64,000 nucleotides of DNA from JBFJKD01 sp041600415 (GCA_041600415.1 JBFIKF010000003.1:248001-312000); one strand, 5' to 3'. Positions 1-9,372 are shown, counted from the stretch's first letter. Translations and numbers: made by a program. Notes: generated by a model not told the origin, from the sequence alone.

Positions 1-672
1 TCCCGGCACCAGACCCTTGCGGAGAAAATGTTCGGTCACCAGCCAGCAGCCACGACCAGTGGCTTCACGACGCCCGTCGGAACCACCCATACCGACCGGT
101 TTGCCTGTTACCACCGCCAGATTGTTTTGCCCGGGATGCATAATGTCGTAGGTATCGTAGATCCAGGCCATGGTCTGTTCGTTGGTGTATAAATCGGGGG
201 CCGGGATATCCGTGTGGGGTCCGATATTCTCGCCTAGCTCGGCGATAAAACGCCGCGTAATGCGGCGTAATTCATTAACACTTAAACTCTTTGGATCGCA
301 TACCACGCCGCCTTTCGCACCCCCAAAGGGCACGTTTATCAGGGCGCATTTCCAGGTCATCAGCGCTGCCAACGAGCGCACTTCTTCCAGGTCCGTCGCA
401 GCGTGGTAACGAATGCCCCCTTTACCAGGCCCCAGTGCGCGGCTGTGCAGAACCCGATACCCCTGAAACATACGCACCGACCCGTCATCCATATCGATCG
501 GAAAATTTACCGTAATCGAGCGTTTGGGTTGCTGCAAAAAATCGACCAGTCCAGCGTCTAACGCCACGGTATATCGTAGCGCCCTGGATAAATTGACACT
601 AATGGTGTGCAAAGGGCTGGCCTCTACGCGCTGGGCGATCGCATCGGGCGGGGTTTCGTGAAGGGAATCCAC
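1..672 (-). CDS. Glu/Leu/Phe/Val dehydrogenase, N-terminal part (partial)
   Basis: The gene runs off the left edge; 224 N-terminal codons are visible, about half of a usual ~420-residue enzyme. The family carries out NAD(P)-dependent oxidative deamination of amino acids in the cytoplasm, most often of glutamate. Seen in order: KGGIRYH with the substrate-binding lysine, MTWKCALINVPFGGAKGG with the second lysine and glycine loop, a PAPD stretch, and GRREATGRGCW at the entry to the nucleotide-binding domain. The start is GTG at 672, preceded by GAGGA at good spacing. Glutamate versus leucine or phenylalanine specificity cannot be decided from the N-terminal half. Confidence 0.85.
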   Translation of the reverse strand, partial: MDSLHETPPDAIAQRVEASPLHTISVNLSRALRYTVALDAGLVDFLQQPKRSITVNFPIDMDDGSVRMFQGYRVLHSRALGPGKGGIRYHAATDLEEVRSLAALMTWKCALINVPFGGAKGGVVCDPKSLSVNELRRITRRFIAELGENIGPHTDIPAPDLYTNEQTMAWIYDTYDIMHPGQNNLAVVTGKPVGMGGSDGRREATGRGCWLVTEHFLRKGLVPG

Positions 673-928
673 GGCTTTAGTCCTCGGTGGGTGTTATGGG
701 GAATATACCAATGTATTGGGCTGAACCGTCAAATGATTCTGTTTTCGGCGGATGTGCTGTAAAGCTTCATTGTATGTCAGGGACATTCGGCCATGCCGCG
801 AAGTGTCCGTGTTTTTGATGGTCAATTGATCCGTATCATCTGCGCGCAAGCGATGCCTCGACCTTTACCCAGGCTATAAACCGCGTGGTACAAAGCTGTA
901 CCGGATTACATGGAATAGCCTGAGCAGA

Positions 929-1372
929 TCAGGGCCTGATATACACATAACCCTGCTTGTGTAGCTGCATGATATGTACCACACCCGCCGGGACCACGGC
1001 GACTCCGTCCAGCAGCTGTGGCTGGACACCGGTTGCGCGGGTTTGGGTATCGATAGTGTTGCCACAGGCGGTAAAGCGAATATCAAACAGCAATAAATTT
1101 GCTACCCGCTGAGCGAGCGGATTATTTTTTGTTAGCAAACTCAAACCAGGCCCCCAGGCCACCACTTCGATATCGACGTTATCAATACCCAGTGCCTTTT
1201 GCACGTTTATAGCGTTATCGAGCGCCAGCGCCTGGACGTCTTCATCGCCACTACTCACCTGGAGCACCAGTCGGTCAGGGGCGGGACCAAATTCCCCCGC
1301 CAGACTCGACCCCCACCAACCGGGCAGTACAACTATCCATAACAAAACGGTGAAACGTACTATCGTCGTCAT
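929..1372 (-). CDS. DsrE/DsrF-like secreted protein
   Basis: A 147-residue protein with an N-terminal hydrophobic segment (about residues 5-25) that looks like a signal peptide, so probably periplasmic. The rest resembles the DsrE/DsrF-like fold: LVLQVSSGDE near the start of the mature protein, a central VEVVAWGPGL-like strand (here IEVVAWGPGL), and FTACGNT with the single conserved cysteine. The family is linked to sulfur relay, but exported versions have no settled function. ATG at 1372 follows GGAGAAAATTC. It is divergent from trpB, separated by about 170 bp. No operon partner is visible. Confidence 0.6.
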   Translation of the reverse strand: MTTIVRFTVLLWIVVLPGWWGSSLAGEFGPAPDRLVLQVSSGDEDVQALALDNAINVQKALGIDNVDIEVVAWGPGLSLLTKNNPLAQRVANLLLFDIRFTACGNTIDTQTRATGVQPQLLDGVAVVPAGVVHIMQLHKQGYVYIRP

Positions 1373-1543
1373 GAATTTTCTCCTGGTCGGCGCTTATGGC
1401 GGTCGGAATAGCTATGCTACCATCTGCGCTTAATAGTGCGGCACCGGCGCCGGCATGTAAACGCCCTGCAGCCTGGCTCCCTGCCCACGAACGACCCCCA
1501 TATATACAGCCGATAGTCGTAAACCGCTTTTGCAGGAAAAATT

Positions 1544-2764
1544 ATGGACAAACCAATTGCACACCATGCCCAGCCTGATGCGGCCGGCTATTTCGGCCCC
1601 TATGGCGGCAGTTTTATTCCCGAAGAACTGCAAAAAATAATCGACGAAATTACCGCAGCGTATCTGGAGATTCGCGACGACCCCACATTTCAGCAACAAC
1701 TCAACGCCCTCTACGCTCACTACGTCGGACGTCCGAGTCCTATTTTTCACGCACAAAATTTATCGCGCAAATACGGCGCGGATATTTACCTCAAGCGGGA
1801 GGATCTTAATCACACCGGTGCTCACAAAATCAACCATTGCCTGGGAGAAGCGCTACTCGCTAAAAAAATGGGCAAGCGTAAGGTCATTGCCGAAACCGGC
1901 GCCGGTCAGCACGGGGTTGCGTTGGCCACGGCCGCCGCGCTCCTTGGGCTGGAGTGCGATATCTATATGGGCGAAGTCGATATTGAAAAGGAACACCCCA
2001 ACGTGGTGCGCATGCACATACTCGGCGCCAGGGTTATACCCGTTAGCCACGGACGCAAGACGCTTAAGGAGGCGGTGGACGCCGCGTTCGAAGCCTATCT
2101 GGCCGATCCGGTCACCCAGCTCTACGCCATCGGGTCAGTTGTCGGGCCTCACCCATTTCCGATGATGGTAAGGGATTTTCAATCCATCGTGGGCAATGAA
2201 GCCCGTCGCCAGTTTATGGAAATCACCGGCTCTCTGCCGGAGCATATTGTTGCCTGTGTTGGCGGTGGATCCAACTCCATCGGAATCTTTACCGCGTTTC
2301 TCGACGATGCCGTAGTGTTACACGGTGTGGAACCTGCGGGTCGGGATTTGCAGCAACCCGGGGAACACGCTGCGACCCTGACCAAGGGCGAACCCGGTGT
2401 TATGCACGGCTTTAAATCCTATATGCTGAAGGATGCCGAGGGCGAACCGCAACAGGTTTATTCGGTGGCCAGCGGTCTCGACTATCCGGCGGTGGGGCCA
2501 CAGCACAGCTATCTGAAGGACCTGGGTCGGGTAAATTATCAGACGGCAAACGACGATGAAGCGATAGCCGCGTTTTTCGAGCTCTCGCGGCTCGAAGGCA
2601 TCATTCCGGCTATTGAATCAGCTCACGCGGTGGCTCACGCGCTGCGTTTGACCAGGCAGGAAAACGGCGCATCTATTCTGGTTAACCTGTCCGGTCGCGG
2701 CGACAAGGACATCGACTTTGTAGTTCGCCACTACGGCGAAAAATATCAAATTCCTGTGCTTTGA
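1544..2764 (+). CDS. trpB: Tryptophan synthase beta chain
   Basis: A 406-residue PLP enzyme that condenses indole with L-serine to give tryptophan, normally as an alpha2beta2 complex with TrpA. Seen: YFGPYGGSFIPEEL at the N-terminus, the PLP lysine K95 in NHTGAHKINH, the catalytic glutamate E117 in AETGAGQHG, the phosphate-binding GGGSNS loop and LSGRGDKD near the C-terminus. Length is normal. trpA and trpF are not adjacent: the next gene downstream is a macrodomain gene on the other strand. Its partner must lie elsewhere, or this is a second, stand-alone TrpB. Confidence 0.95.
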   Translation: MDKPIAHHAQPDAAGYFGPYGGSFIPEELQKIIDEITAAYLEIRDDPTFQQQLNALYAHYVGRPSPIFHAQNLSRKYGADIYLKREDLNHTGAHKINHCLGEALLAKKMGKRKVIAETGAGQHGVALATAAALLGLECDIYMGEVDIEKEHPNVVRMHILGARVIPVSHGRKTLKEAVDAAFEAYLADPVTQLYAIGSVVGPHPFPMMVRDFQSIVGNEARRQFMEITGSLPEHIVACVGGGSNSIGIFTAFLDDAVVLHGVEPAGRDLQQPGEHAATLTKGEPGVMHGFKSYMLKDAEGEPQQVYSVASGLDYPAVGPQHSYLKDLGRVNYQTANDDEAIAAFFELSRLEGIIPAIESAHAVAHALRLTRQENGASILVNLSGRGDKDIDFVVRHYGEKYQIPVL

Positions 2765-2808
2765 CAAATAACATTGTCACCACGACGTTCGGGGCTGCAT
2801 GTGGCCGA

Positions 2809-3327
2809 CTAGCAGCTCTGCTCAGCCAGTTCCGCGCGGTACAGATTAGCCATATTGTCGTCAAAACAACAGAATATTACCTGTTTGATCTGCGGGCGTT
2901 TGACTAATTCGGCCTGCACCGTGCGTACTGCTACGGGAACGGCCCGTTGCGGGGGAAAGCAGTACACCCCGCAGCTGATCGCCGGAAAAGCGATGGTTTT
3001 GAAGCCGTAGTTGACGGCAGCTTGCAGGGCATTGCGATAACAACTGGCCAACAAACGGTCCTCACCCTCGCCACCACCCTGCCACACCGGACCGACAGCG
3101 TGAATTATGCCGCGCGCTGCCAGATCAAAACCCGGAGTAACGCGCACTTCTCCGGTTGGACAGGGTCCCAACCTGGCGCAGGCTGCCCGCAGGCGGTCTT
3201 TACCAGCGGCGCGATGAATCGCGCCGTCAACGCCACCACCACCGGCGAGGCGTCCATTGGCCGCGTTGACGACTGCGTCGACATTGAGGGTAGTAATATC
3301 CCCCTGAAAAACCCCGATTCCTTTCAT
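2809..3327 (-). CDS. Macrodomain protein, YmdB-like O-acetyl-ADP-ribose deacetylase
   Basis: A 172-residue stand-alone macrodomain. The family hydrolyses O-acetyl-ADP-ribose or removes ADP-ribose from proteins or nucleic acids. Seen: GDITTLNVDAVVNAANGRL, the glycine-rich GGGGVDGAIHRAAG loop with the conserved Asp, ARGIIHAVGPVW, and FPAISCGVYCFP as the phosphate-binding loop. It spans one whole domain with no additions. It is convergent with trpB, leaving only about 45 bp between their 3' ends. The exact substrate is not readable from sequence. Confidence 0.88.
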   Translation of the reverse strand: MKGIGVFQGDITTLNVDAVVNAANGRLAGGGGVDGAIHRAAGKDRLRAACARLGPCPTGEVRVTPGFDLAARGIIHAVGPVWQGGGEGEDRLLASCYRNALQAAVNYGFKTIAFPAISCGVYCFPPQRAVPVAVRTVQAELVKRPQIKQVIFCCFDDNMANLYRAELAEQSC

Positions 3328-3666
3328 TGGCGTTCCAGCAGCAGGCTAGAGGGCGTCAATATGCTTGAGTTTGCTGAGGGCCGCAACTGCCAGAACATAC
3401 CAGGCTATGGCCTCGGCACCGAGACATTCAAAGGCAACCAGGTGGCAAACACAGGGACAAACTGGTTATTTTTTAACCGGATGCGGATATCTAATGTAGG
3501 AAGTTATTAGAATTTTATGATTTTATTGTTGAATTTAATGATATAACCTGCTAAAAATTAACATAATATCCACCAGCAGGTTAGAGGTATACCGACAACA
3601 ATTGGTGGCTTAGTAAAATAACAACACCACAAGCGCCCACGCTGGGTGTCCATACCGGGGGGAAAT
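3328..3666. other. AT-rich intergenic stretch
   Basis: About 340 bp without a credible gene between two divergent genes. Positions 3470-3615 are clearly richer in A+T than their surroundings. They contain a perfect 9-bp inverted repeat, TAACCTGCT at 3544-3552 and AGCAGGTTA at 3575-3583. The rest shows nothing I can name. Confidence 0.5.
3544..3583. repeat. Perfect 9-bp inverted repeat
   Basis: The arms TAACCTGCT and AGCAGGTTA are separated by a 22-nt A+T-rich spacer. They lie 84 bp before the lysozyme-like gene. This could be an operator, a hairpin or an end of a lost element; the sequence does not decide. Confidence 0.55.
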
Positions 3667-4155
3667 ATGCTTTTTTCAGCTGACGAACTGCGTCATATGG
3701 TGATCCGCGACACTCTGAAAATTTTGGGCGACTGGTCACCGGCAGCGGAAAACCTGTTGATTGGCACTGCCGCGCAGGAATCGGGACTCGGTTTCTGCCT
3801 GAAAGAAAAGCGCCTCGTCGGCATCTACCATATTTCCCCTGCCACGCACCGAGCGATCTGGGATAAGTACCTGATTAACCACCCCGAACTGGCCAGTATT
3901 ATCCGCGGCATGGCGGGACAGCACAGTTTTTTACGGGACCCCCACAGCGAATTGGTGACCAACCTCAAGTATGCGACAGCGATCGCCTGGCTAATCTACA
4001 AACGCACCAACCTGCCGATACCCGCTGCGGGGGATATTGGCGGCATGGCCAACTTCTGGCACCGCCATTTCCACGCTAAAGCGACCGGCAGTGCCGAGCA
4101 GTTTATACGCAATTACCGCGAACTGGTGTTCCGAGCCTGCCCTATGGTGGCCTGA
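3667..4155 (+). CDS. Phage-type lysozyme-like protein
   Basis: A 162-residue protein without signal peptide or membrane segment. IGTAAQESGLG followed by GIYHISPATHRAIWDKYL resembles small lysozyme-like proteins of tailed marine phages and prophages, in which the glutamate of AQES would be catalytic. This is recalled family resemblance, not a search. A GTG at 3646 is also in frame, but ATG at 3667 has GGGGGGA directly upstream and is preferred. No other phage gene is nearby, so it is a lone remnant or a domesticated gene. It is convergent with yheS, with 9 bp between the stops. Confidence 0.5.
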   Translation: MLFSADELRHMVIRDTLKILGDWSPAAENLLIGTAAQESGLGFCLKEKRLVGIYHISPATHRAIWDKYLINHPELASIIRGMAGQHSFLRDPHSELVTNLKYATAIAWLIYKRTNLPIPAAGDIGGMANFWHRHFHAKATGSAEQFIRNYRELVFRACPMVA

Positions 4156-4164
4156 CCCGACGGC

Positions 4165-6060
4165 TTAACCGGCCTGCTCCCGGAACATTTGAATGCGCTG
4201 TTCCAGGTCTTCGTGAACCTGATACCAGCGTTCCTCAAGGCCTTGTACCTCGGCGCGTAATTTATTGCGCTCGAGCAATAACTCTTCCAACTGCGCTTTA
4301 CGCTGAGCGGTATAAAGATCATCCGCGGCCAATTGTGTGTCGCAGTCATCCAGGCGTGCCTGAAGTTGCTCCAACCGCTTTTCCAGACCGCCTAACGCCT
4401 GTCGCTGTGCCGCAGTATGCTGACGCAGTGCGGCCTCCCGACGCTTTTGTTGCTGGCGATCACCAATCGTGTTTTCGACCCGCGGCTCTTGCTGCGGCTC
4501 AACTATTGCGGTGCGTTGATAATCGTCGAGGTCACCGGCAAACAGCACAACCGTTTTGTCGCGCACCACATAGAGTTCGTCCACCACCGTGCGCAACAGG
4601 TGTCGATCGTGGGACACTACCACCACGGCACCGGTAAATTGCTGTAGACCAATGACCAGCGCAGCGCGCATGTCCATATCAAGATGATTAGTGGGTTCAT
4701 CCAGCAATAATAGATTAGGTTTTTGCCAGATTAGAATTGCCAGCGCCAACCGGGTTTTTTCGCCCCCGGACAAGCGCCCCACCGGACCCAGAGCGGCAGC
4801 GCCGTGAAAGCCAAAGCTACCGAGAAAATTTCGTAACGATTGCTCGGGAGCTAACGGGGTGAGACGTTGCAGATGGGTCATCGGATTCGCAGCAACGTCG
4901 AGTGCTTCCAACTGTTGCTGGGCAAAGTAGCCCACCACCAAGTTTTTGCCTCGTTCAACCTGACCACGTAAAGGTTGCAACGCTCCCGCCAACAACTTTA
5001 CCAATGTGGATTTACCCGCACCATTGCGCCCCAACAATGCAATGCGCGAGCCCGGCAACAGGTTCAGCTGAACATGCTGGAGGACCGTCCCCGCTCCGTA
5101 GCCCACGGCCACATCGTGCAGATGTATCAGTGGCGAGCTAAGCGCCGCTGGCGCGGCAAAGGTTACTTCGAAACCACTTGCCGCAACCAGCGGGGCAGCG
5201 GCCTGTAAACGTTCGAGGGCCTTGATGCGACTTTGCGCCTGGCGCGCCTTGGTCGCCTTGTAGCGAAAGCGATCAATATATTGTTGCAAATGCCCGCGCT
5301 GGCGCTGTTCTGCGGCGAACAGGGCCTGCTGCTGTAGTAGCTGCGCCCCGCGGCGCACCTCAAATGCGGAATAATTCCCGCTGTAGGTATGCAAACGCTG
5401 CTGGTCGCAATGCACGATAATACCCACGACCTGATCGAGAAATTCCCGATCGTGGGCGATCACTATCAAGGTGCCAGTGTAGCGCTGTAACCAGCGTTCC
5501 AACCAAACGACGGCGTCCAGATCAAGATGGTTGGTGGGTTCGTCCAGCAGCAACAGGTCGGAGCGCACCAACAGGGCTCTGGCCAAATTGAGGCGCATAC
5601 GCCAGCCCCCGGAAAATTCCCGGACCTGACGTTGCTGGGCCGCGCTGTCAAAGCCGAGTCCAGCTAACAACTGTGCCGCCCGCGCCTCAATGGTATAACC
5701 TTCTACATGTTCAAATTCCTGATGCAAGGCGGCAATTGAATCCGCGTCTTGCGCCTCTATGTTTTCCAGCTCCCGCTGAATGCGGCGAAATTCCTGATCC
5801 CCGTCCAGCGTGTAATCCAGCGCCGTTCGCTGAAGTGCGGGCGTTTCCTGCTCGACGCTGACAATTCGCCAGCCTGCCGGGACCACTACCTCCCCGCGAT
5901 CAGCAGCTAGCGTTCCACGCAGCAGCGCGAACAACGACGTCTTGCCACAGCCGTTGGCACCGACCAACCCGACCTTTTGGCCGGGGTGTACGGTCAGCTC
6001 GGCACCGTCCAGCAACAGGCGCGTGCCGCGGCGTAACTCCACATCTCGGACGGTTATCAT
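4165..6060 (-). CDS. yheS: ABC-F ATPase, YheS type
   Basis: A 631-residue soluble protein with two ATP-binding cassettes and no membrane segments; ABC-F proteins act on ribosomes. First cassette: Walker A GANGCGKTS, signature FSGGWRMRLNLA and Walker B LLLLDEPTNHLDL. Second cassette: GRNGAGKST, LSGGEKTRLALA and LLLLDEPTNHLDMDM. The linker carries QSYIDRFR-like (here QQYIDRFRYKATKARQAQS) and the C-terminus has a charged coiled coil after about residue 520. The pattern matches YheS rather than EttA or Uup; a separate Uup lies at 27.6 kb. It is followed upstream by ttcA on the same strand with a 16-bp gap, so the two are probably co-transcribed from ttcA. Confidence 0.92.
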   Translation of the reverse strand: MITVRDVELRRGTRLLLDGAELTVHPGQKVGLVGANGCGKTSLFALLRGTLAADRGEVVVPAGWRIVSVEQETPALQRTALDYTLDGDQEFRRIQRELENIEAQDADSIAALHQEFEHVEGYTIEARAAQLLAGLGFDSAAQQRQVREFSGGWRMRLNLARALLVRSDLLLLDEPTNHLDLDAVVWLERWLQRYTGTLIVIAHDREFLDQVVGIIVHCDQQRLHTYSGNYSAFEVRRGAQLLQQQALFAAEQRQRGHLQQYIDRFRYKATKARQAQSRIKALERLQAAAPLVAASGFEVTFAAPAALSSPLIHLHDVAVGYGAGTVLQHVQLNLLPGSRIALLGRNGAGKSTLVKLLAGALQPLRGQVERGKNLVVGYFAQQQLEALDVAANPMTHLQRLTPLAPEQSLRNFLGSFGFHGAAALGPVGRLSGGEKTRLALAILIWQKPNLLLLDEPTNHLDMDMRAALVIGLQQFTGAVVVVSHDRHLLRTVVDELYVVRDKTVVLFAGDLDDYQRTAIVEPQQEPRVENTIGDRQQQKRREAALRQHTAAQRQALGGLEKRLEQLQARLDDCDTQLAADDLYTAQRKAQLEELLLERNKLRAEVQGLEERWYQVHEDLEQRIQMFREQAG

Positions 6061-6076
6061 GACGGGCGACGACAGG

Positions 6077-6940
6077 TCAGCTTAAATTCACTATATTAAT
6101 GGCACGGGCATCGGCGACCTGCACGCCCACCAACGGTTCGCGCTGTAATTGCAGCCCCGCAAAATCGAACAAATTGACGTCAGCCAACTGGGATGGACTG
6201 ACATTTTTGATGGCCGAAAAAATGGTTTCAAGACGACCGGGATACTGACGCTCCCACGCTTGTAACATGTCCTTTATCACCTGCCGTTGCAGATTATCCT
6301 GGGAGCCACAAAGATTGCAGGGAATAATCGGAAAATCCCGATAACGCGCCAAACTGACCAGGTCACTTTCCTTACAATAAGCCAACGGGCGAATCACGAT
6401 ATTACGCCCGTCGTCGCTCAATAATTTGGGGGGCATTGCCTGTATTTTTCCGGCAAAAAACAGATTCAGAAACAGCGTCTCGATAATATCGTCGCGGTGA
6501 TGTCCCAGCGCGATTTTAGTCGCGCCTATTTCCTCGGCGAATCCGTATAAAGTTCCGCGCCGCAAACGCGAACACAGGCTACAGTAGGTTTTGTTTTCCG
6601 GAATCAGGCGCGTGACGACACCGTAGGTGTCTTTTTCGATAATATGAAACGGAACGCCGCGAGCGCTCAGGTAGCGCGGCAAAATTTCAGCGGGGAAATC
6701 GGGTTGTTTCTGATCGAGATTTACCGCAACGATTTCAAAGTCGATGGGGGCTGTGGTTTGCAAACCCAGCAGGATATCCAGCATCGCGTAGGAATCCTTG
6801 CCGCCCGACAGGCACACCATCACCTTATCGCCGTCCTCAATCATGCGATAATCGGCAATTGCCGCGCCGACGTTGCGGCGCAGTCGCTTTTGTAATTTGT
6901 TAAATTCAAGCCGCTGTTTACGGCTCAGACTATCGGGCAT
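6077..6940 (-). CDS. ttcA: tRNA 2-thiocytidine(32) synthetase TtcA
   Basis: A 287-residue Fe-S enzyme that thiolates cytidine 32 of some tRNAs using ATP. Seen: PP-loop SGGKDS at residues 45-50, the C120-S-L-C123 pair, and C208-N-L-C211 just before GSQDNLQRQ, which together match the cluster-binding cysteines of TtcA. The length is a little shorter than the E. coli protein. It lies directly upstream of yheS on the same strand. Confidence 0.95.
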   Translation of the reverse strand: MPDSLSRKQRLEFNKLQKRLRRNVGAAIADYRMIEDGDKVMVCLSGGKDSYAMLDILLGLQTTAPIDFEIVAVNLDQKQPDFPAEILPRYLSARGVPFHIIEKDTYGVVTRLIPENKTYCSLCSRLRRGTLYGFAEEIGATKIALGHHRDDIIETLFLNLFFAGKIQAMPPKLLSDDGRNIVIRPLAYCKESDLVSLARYRDFPIIPCNLCGSQDNLQRQVIKDMLQAWERQYPGRLETIFSAIKNVSPSQLADVNLFDFAGLQLQREPLVGVQVADARAINIVNLS

Positions 6941-7037
6941 CGGGAAGTGTCGTGTATAGGGGATGCCTATTTTAAACGTTTCGTACCGCGGATACCAACG
7001 GCCCGCTGCGCGGTGTAGCGGTCACGCTGTTCAAATA

Positions 7038-7850
7038 TCAGGGTGCGTTGAGACGCCAATCGTAGCCGTAGTCGATTTTGCCGCTAAACCCCAGCAGATA
7101 CAGAGCCTGACGATCGTCGGCGTAGTGGGCAAACACCTTCAGCAAGCTGGTTTCACTCTTGGCAAAGTCTTCCTGGTACCAGGAAAACATCTGGGATGCT
7201 TTCAGTTTGCCATTTTCCAGCAGCACCCCGCGCCGGGAGTTAATAAAATCTCGCCCTGCGGTGCGCAACATGTCGTTAACATTGGCCGCGGTGAACGCCT
7301 CGGGTAATAAACTGGGGCAGCCCAGGCTGGCGCAGGCCAGACCAAAATGGATTTTGTGATCCTGCCATATCGGCCGCAGGATGCGGTGCTCGATATCATT
7401 CAAGGACAACTTCTGACCGGCAACGGTGATAAGTTTCTCGTCCCAGGGCCCGGCGGATCCCTTACCGCCAATATTCTGAATACTATCGACCGGATAGTGA
7501 TCCAGCACCAGTTGTACGGCTAATGCGTTGTAAAGATTTAACCAGTAGGCTTTTTGTTCATCGCGGCGATATTCCCGTGGGTCCAATCTGGTGACCCGTT
7601 GAATATACGCTGACAATCGTTTGCGGTCGTCTTTGCTGACCTCCCCGTAACGAAAGCGATTGATACCCGAGGCATGCTGTGTAACCACGTAGGTTTTAAG
7701 AATGGTGTTCCAGTCATTCTGATCAATATGCTGATAATTATTATCTGTGGCTCGGTCCCAGAAGCTCCAGTACTCAGGCTTGGGCCCCACACCTGCAAAT
7801 ACATTGGCCACGCACAGTGCCAGCAATAACCCACTACACCAATTCATCAT
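7038..7850 (-). CDS. DUF547 domain protein, exported
   Basis: A 270-residue protein beginning MMNWCSGLLLALCVANVFAG, which looks like a signal peptide. The mature part has the DUF547 pattern: QKAYWLNLYNALAVQLVLDH in the middle and FGLACASLGCPSL with two cysteines, which in related proteins form a possible metal- or thiol-containing site. The function of the family is unknown. A longer in-frame version could start at 7889, but AAGGGATGG lies before the paired ATGs at 7850/7847. It is divergent from bioA. Confidence 0.75.
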   Translation of the reverse strand: MMNWCSGLLLALCVANVFAGVGPKPEYWSFWDRATDNNYQHIDQNDWNTILKTYVVTQHASGINRFRYGEVSKDDRKRLSAYIQRVTRLDPREYRRDEQKAYWLNLYNALAVQLVLDHYPVDSIQNIGGKGSAGPWDEKLITVAGQKLSLNDIEHRILRPIWQDHKIHFGLACASLGCPSLLPEAFTAANVNDMLRTAGRDFINSRRGVLLENGKLKASQMFSWYQEDFAKSETSLLKVFAHYADDRQALYLLGFSGKIDYGYDWRLNAP

Positions 7851-7931
7851 AACGCCATCCCTTCTATTATCGTATTGATACTCATACACTCAAGTGCACT
7901 AATCCTGTGCAACAGGCATTAGCATAGACTT

Positions 7932-7961
7932 TTGTGAAGACGATTGCAGCTGTCATACAAT
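7932..7961 (+). promoter_or_regulatory. Candidate sigma-70 promoter of bioA
   Basis: TTGTGA at 7932-7937 and TACAAT at 7956-7961 with an 18-bp spacer fit a sigma-70 promoter and would start transcription about 25 bp before the bioA ATG. I looked for a BirA-type palindrome here and found none. Confidence 0.4.
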
Positions 7962-7993
7962 GCTCGCTTTACGTTCCTGTGAACTGGACGACT

Positions 7994-9304
7994 ATGGCGG
8001 CACTAAGTATATCTCAAATAGAGCAGATTGATCGCCAACATATATGGCATCCGTATTCATCCTTCTCGGGTACGCACACTCCTTACACCGTCGCGGCTGC
8101 CAGCGGTGTCCGCCTGCGTTTGCGCGACGGACCGGAACTGATCGACGCCATGTCGTCCTGGTGGTGCGCGATCCATGGCTACAACCATCCCGCACTTAAT
8201 CAGGCGGTAATAGATCAACTCGCGCAGATGGCACACGTGATGTTCGGCGGAATCGTACACGAACCGGCGGCGCGCCTCGCTCAAACACTGGTTGAAATTA
8301 CCCCGCAACCCCTACAGAAAGTTTTTTTCTGCGACTCCGGCTCGGTCAGCGTCGAGGTCGGAATTAAAATGGCCCTGCAATACTGGCAGTCACGGGGCAA
8401 AGCGGAAAAAAATCGGCTGCTGACTATTCGCGGCGGCTATCACGGCGATACTTTCGCCGCCATGTCCGTGTGCGACCCCCACACCGGGATGCACCATTTA
8501 TTTCAGTCGGTGTTGCAGCCACAGCTATTTGCCGACCGACCCGATTGTCGCTTTGCGGAGCCTTGCAGTGAAGCGGACATCGCCAGTTTTGCGCATTTAC
8601 TTGGCGATCATCAGGACAGCATTGCCGCCGTTATTCTGGAGCCCATCGTGCAGGGCGCTGGCGGCATGTGGTTTTACTCGCCCGATTATCTGCATCGCGT
8701 CAAAAAATTGTGTGCTCAATACGATGTATTACTGATTGCCGATGAAATAGCTACCGGGTTTGGCCGCACTGGAAAATTGTTCGCCTGCGAATGGGCGGAT
8801 ATCTCCCCGGATATAATGTGCGTCGGCAAAGCGTTGACCGGCGGTTATCTGACCCTCGCGGCAACCCTGTGCACTGAAGCGGTCAGTACGGGCATCGCGC
8901 AGGGCGAGGCCGGCGCGCTGATGCACGGCCCCACATTTATGGCTAACCCACTGGCCTGTGCGGTAGCTAACGCGAGTATCGAACTGTTATTGACGTCGCC
9001 CTGGCAACAACATATCGAGGCCGTTGAAACACAACTCACACGCGAATTAGAGCCCTGTCGCGAACTCAAGGGTGTTGCCGATGTGCGGGTACTCGGAGCG
9101 ATTGGCGTTGTGGAAATGGTAAATCCGGTGGATGTTACCAATTTACAAAAACGGTTTGTCGAAAAAGGCGTATGGCTACGCCCCTTCGGCAAACTGGTCT
9201 ACGTAATGCCCGCTTACACCATTGAGGCGCGCGACCTCGCGGTTATTACGTCCGCCATGCGCGACGTACTGGCGAACCATGGCGCGGAACACTCTGCTTG
9301 TTAA
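7994..9304 (+). CDS. bioA: Adenosylmethionine-8-amino-7-oxononanoate aminotransferase
   Basis: A 436-residue class III PLP aminotransferase that makes 7,8-diaminopelargonate from KAPA and S-adenosylmethionine in biotin synthesis. Seen: IWHPYSSF near the N-terminus (BioA-typical), MSSWWCAIHGYNHP, GSVSVEVGIKMALQYW, DEIATGFGRTG, and the PLP lysine in CVGKALTGGYLTLAATL. An in-frame GTG at 7934 would add 20 non-homologous residues; ATG at 7994 gives the normal BioA start. No other bio gene is adjacent. Confidence 0.94.
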   Translation: MAALSISQIEQIDRQHIWHPYSSFSGTHTPYTVAAASGVRLRLRDGPELIDAMSSWWCAIHGYNHPALNQAVIDQLAQMAHVMFGGIVHEPAARLAQTLVEITPQPLQKVFFCDSGSVSVEVGIKMALQYWQSRGKAEKNRLLTIRGGYHGDTFAAMSVCDPHTGMHHLFQSVLQPQLFADRPDCRFAEPCSEADIASFAHLLGDHQDSIAAVILEPIVQGAGGMWFYSPDYLHRVKKLCAQYDVLLIADEIATGFGRTGKLFACEWADISPDIMCVGKALTGGYLTLAATLCTEAVSTGIAQGEAGALMHGPTFMANPLACAVANASIELLLTSPWQQHIEAVETQLTRELEPCRELKGVADVRVLGAIGVVEMVNPVDVTNLQKRFVEKGVWLRPFGKLVYVMPAYTIEARDLAVITSAMRDVLANHGAEHSAC

Positions 9305-9325
9305 TGGCGTCGAATCCTGGCCCAC

Positions 9326-9359
9326 AAAAAAAGCGACCCGAGCTACGCGGTCGCTTTTT
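9326..9359. terminator. Bidirectional rho-independent terminator
   Basis: AAAAAAAGCGACC and GGTCGCTTTTT form a GC stem flanked by A-runs on one side and T-runs on the other, with a 10-nt loop. It lies between the convergent bioA and dioxygenase genes and can serve both. Confidence 0.88.
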
Positions 9360-9372
9360 CCAGGACCAGCGC

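Noticed and set aside
2947..3510. 187-codon plus-strand ORF
   Set aside because: It is antisense to the macrodomain gene and extends into A+T-rich noncoding DNA.
7851..7993. BirA biotin operator before bioA
   Set aside because: No TTGTAAACC-N15/16-GGTTTACAA-like palindrome was found.
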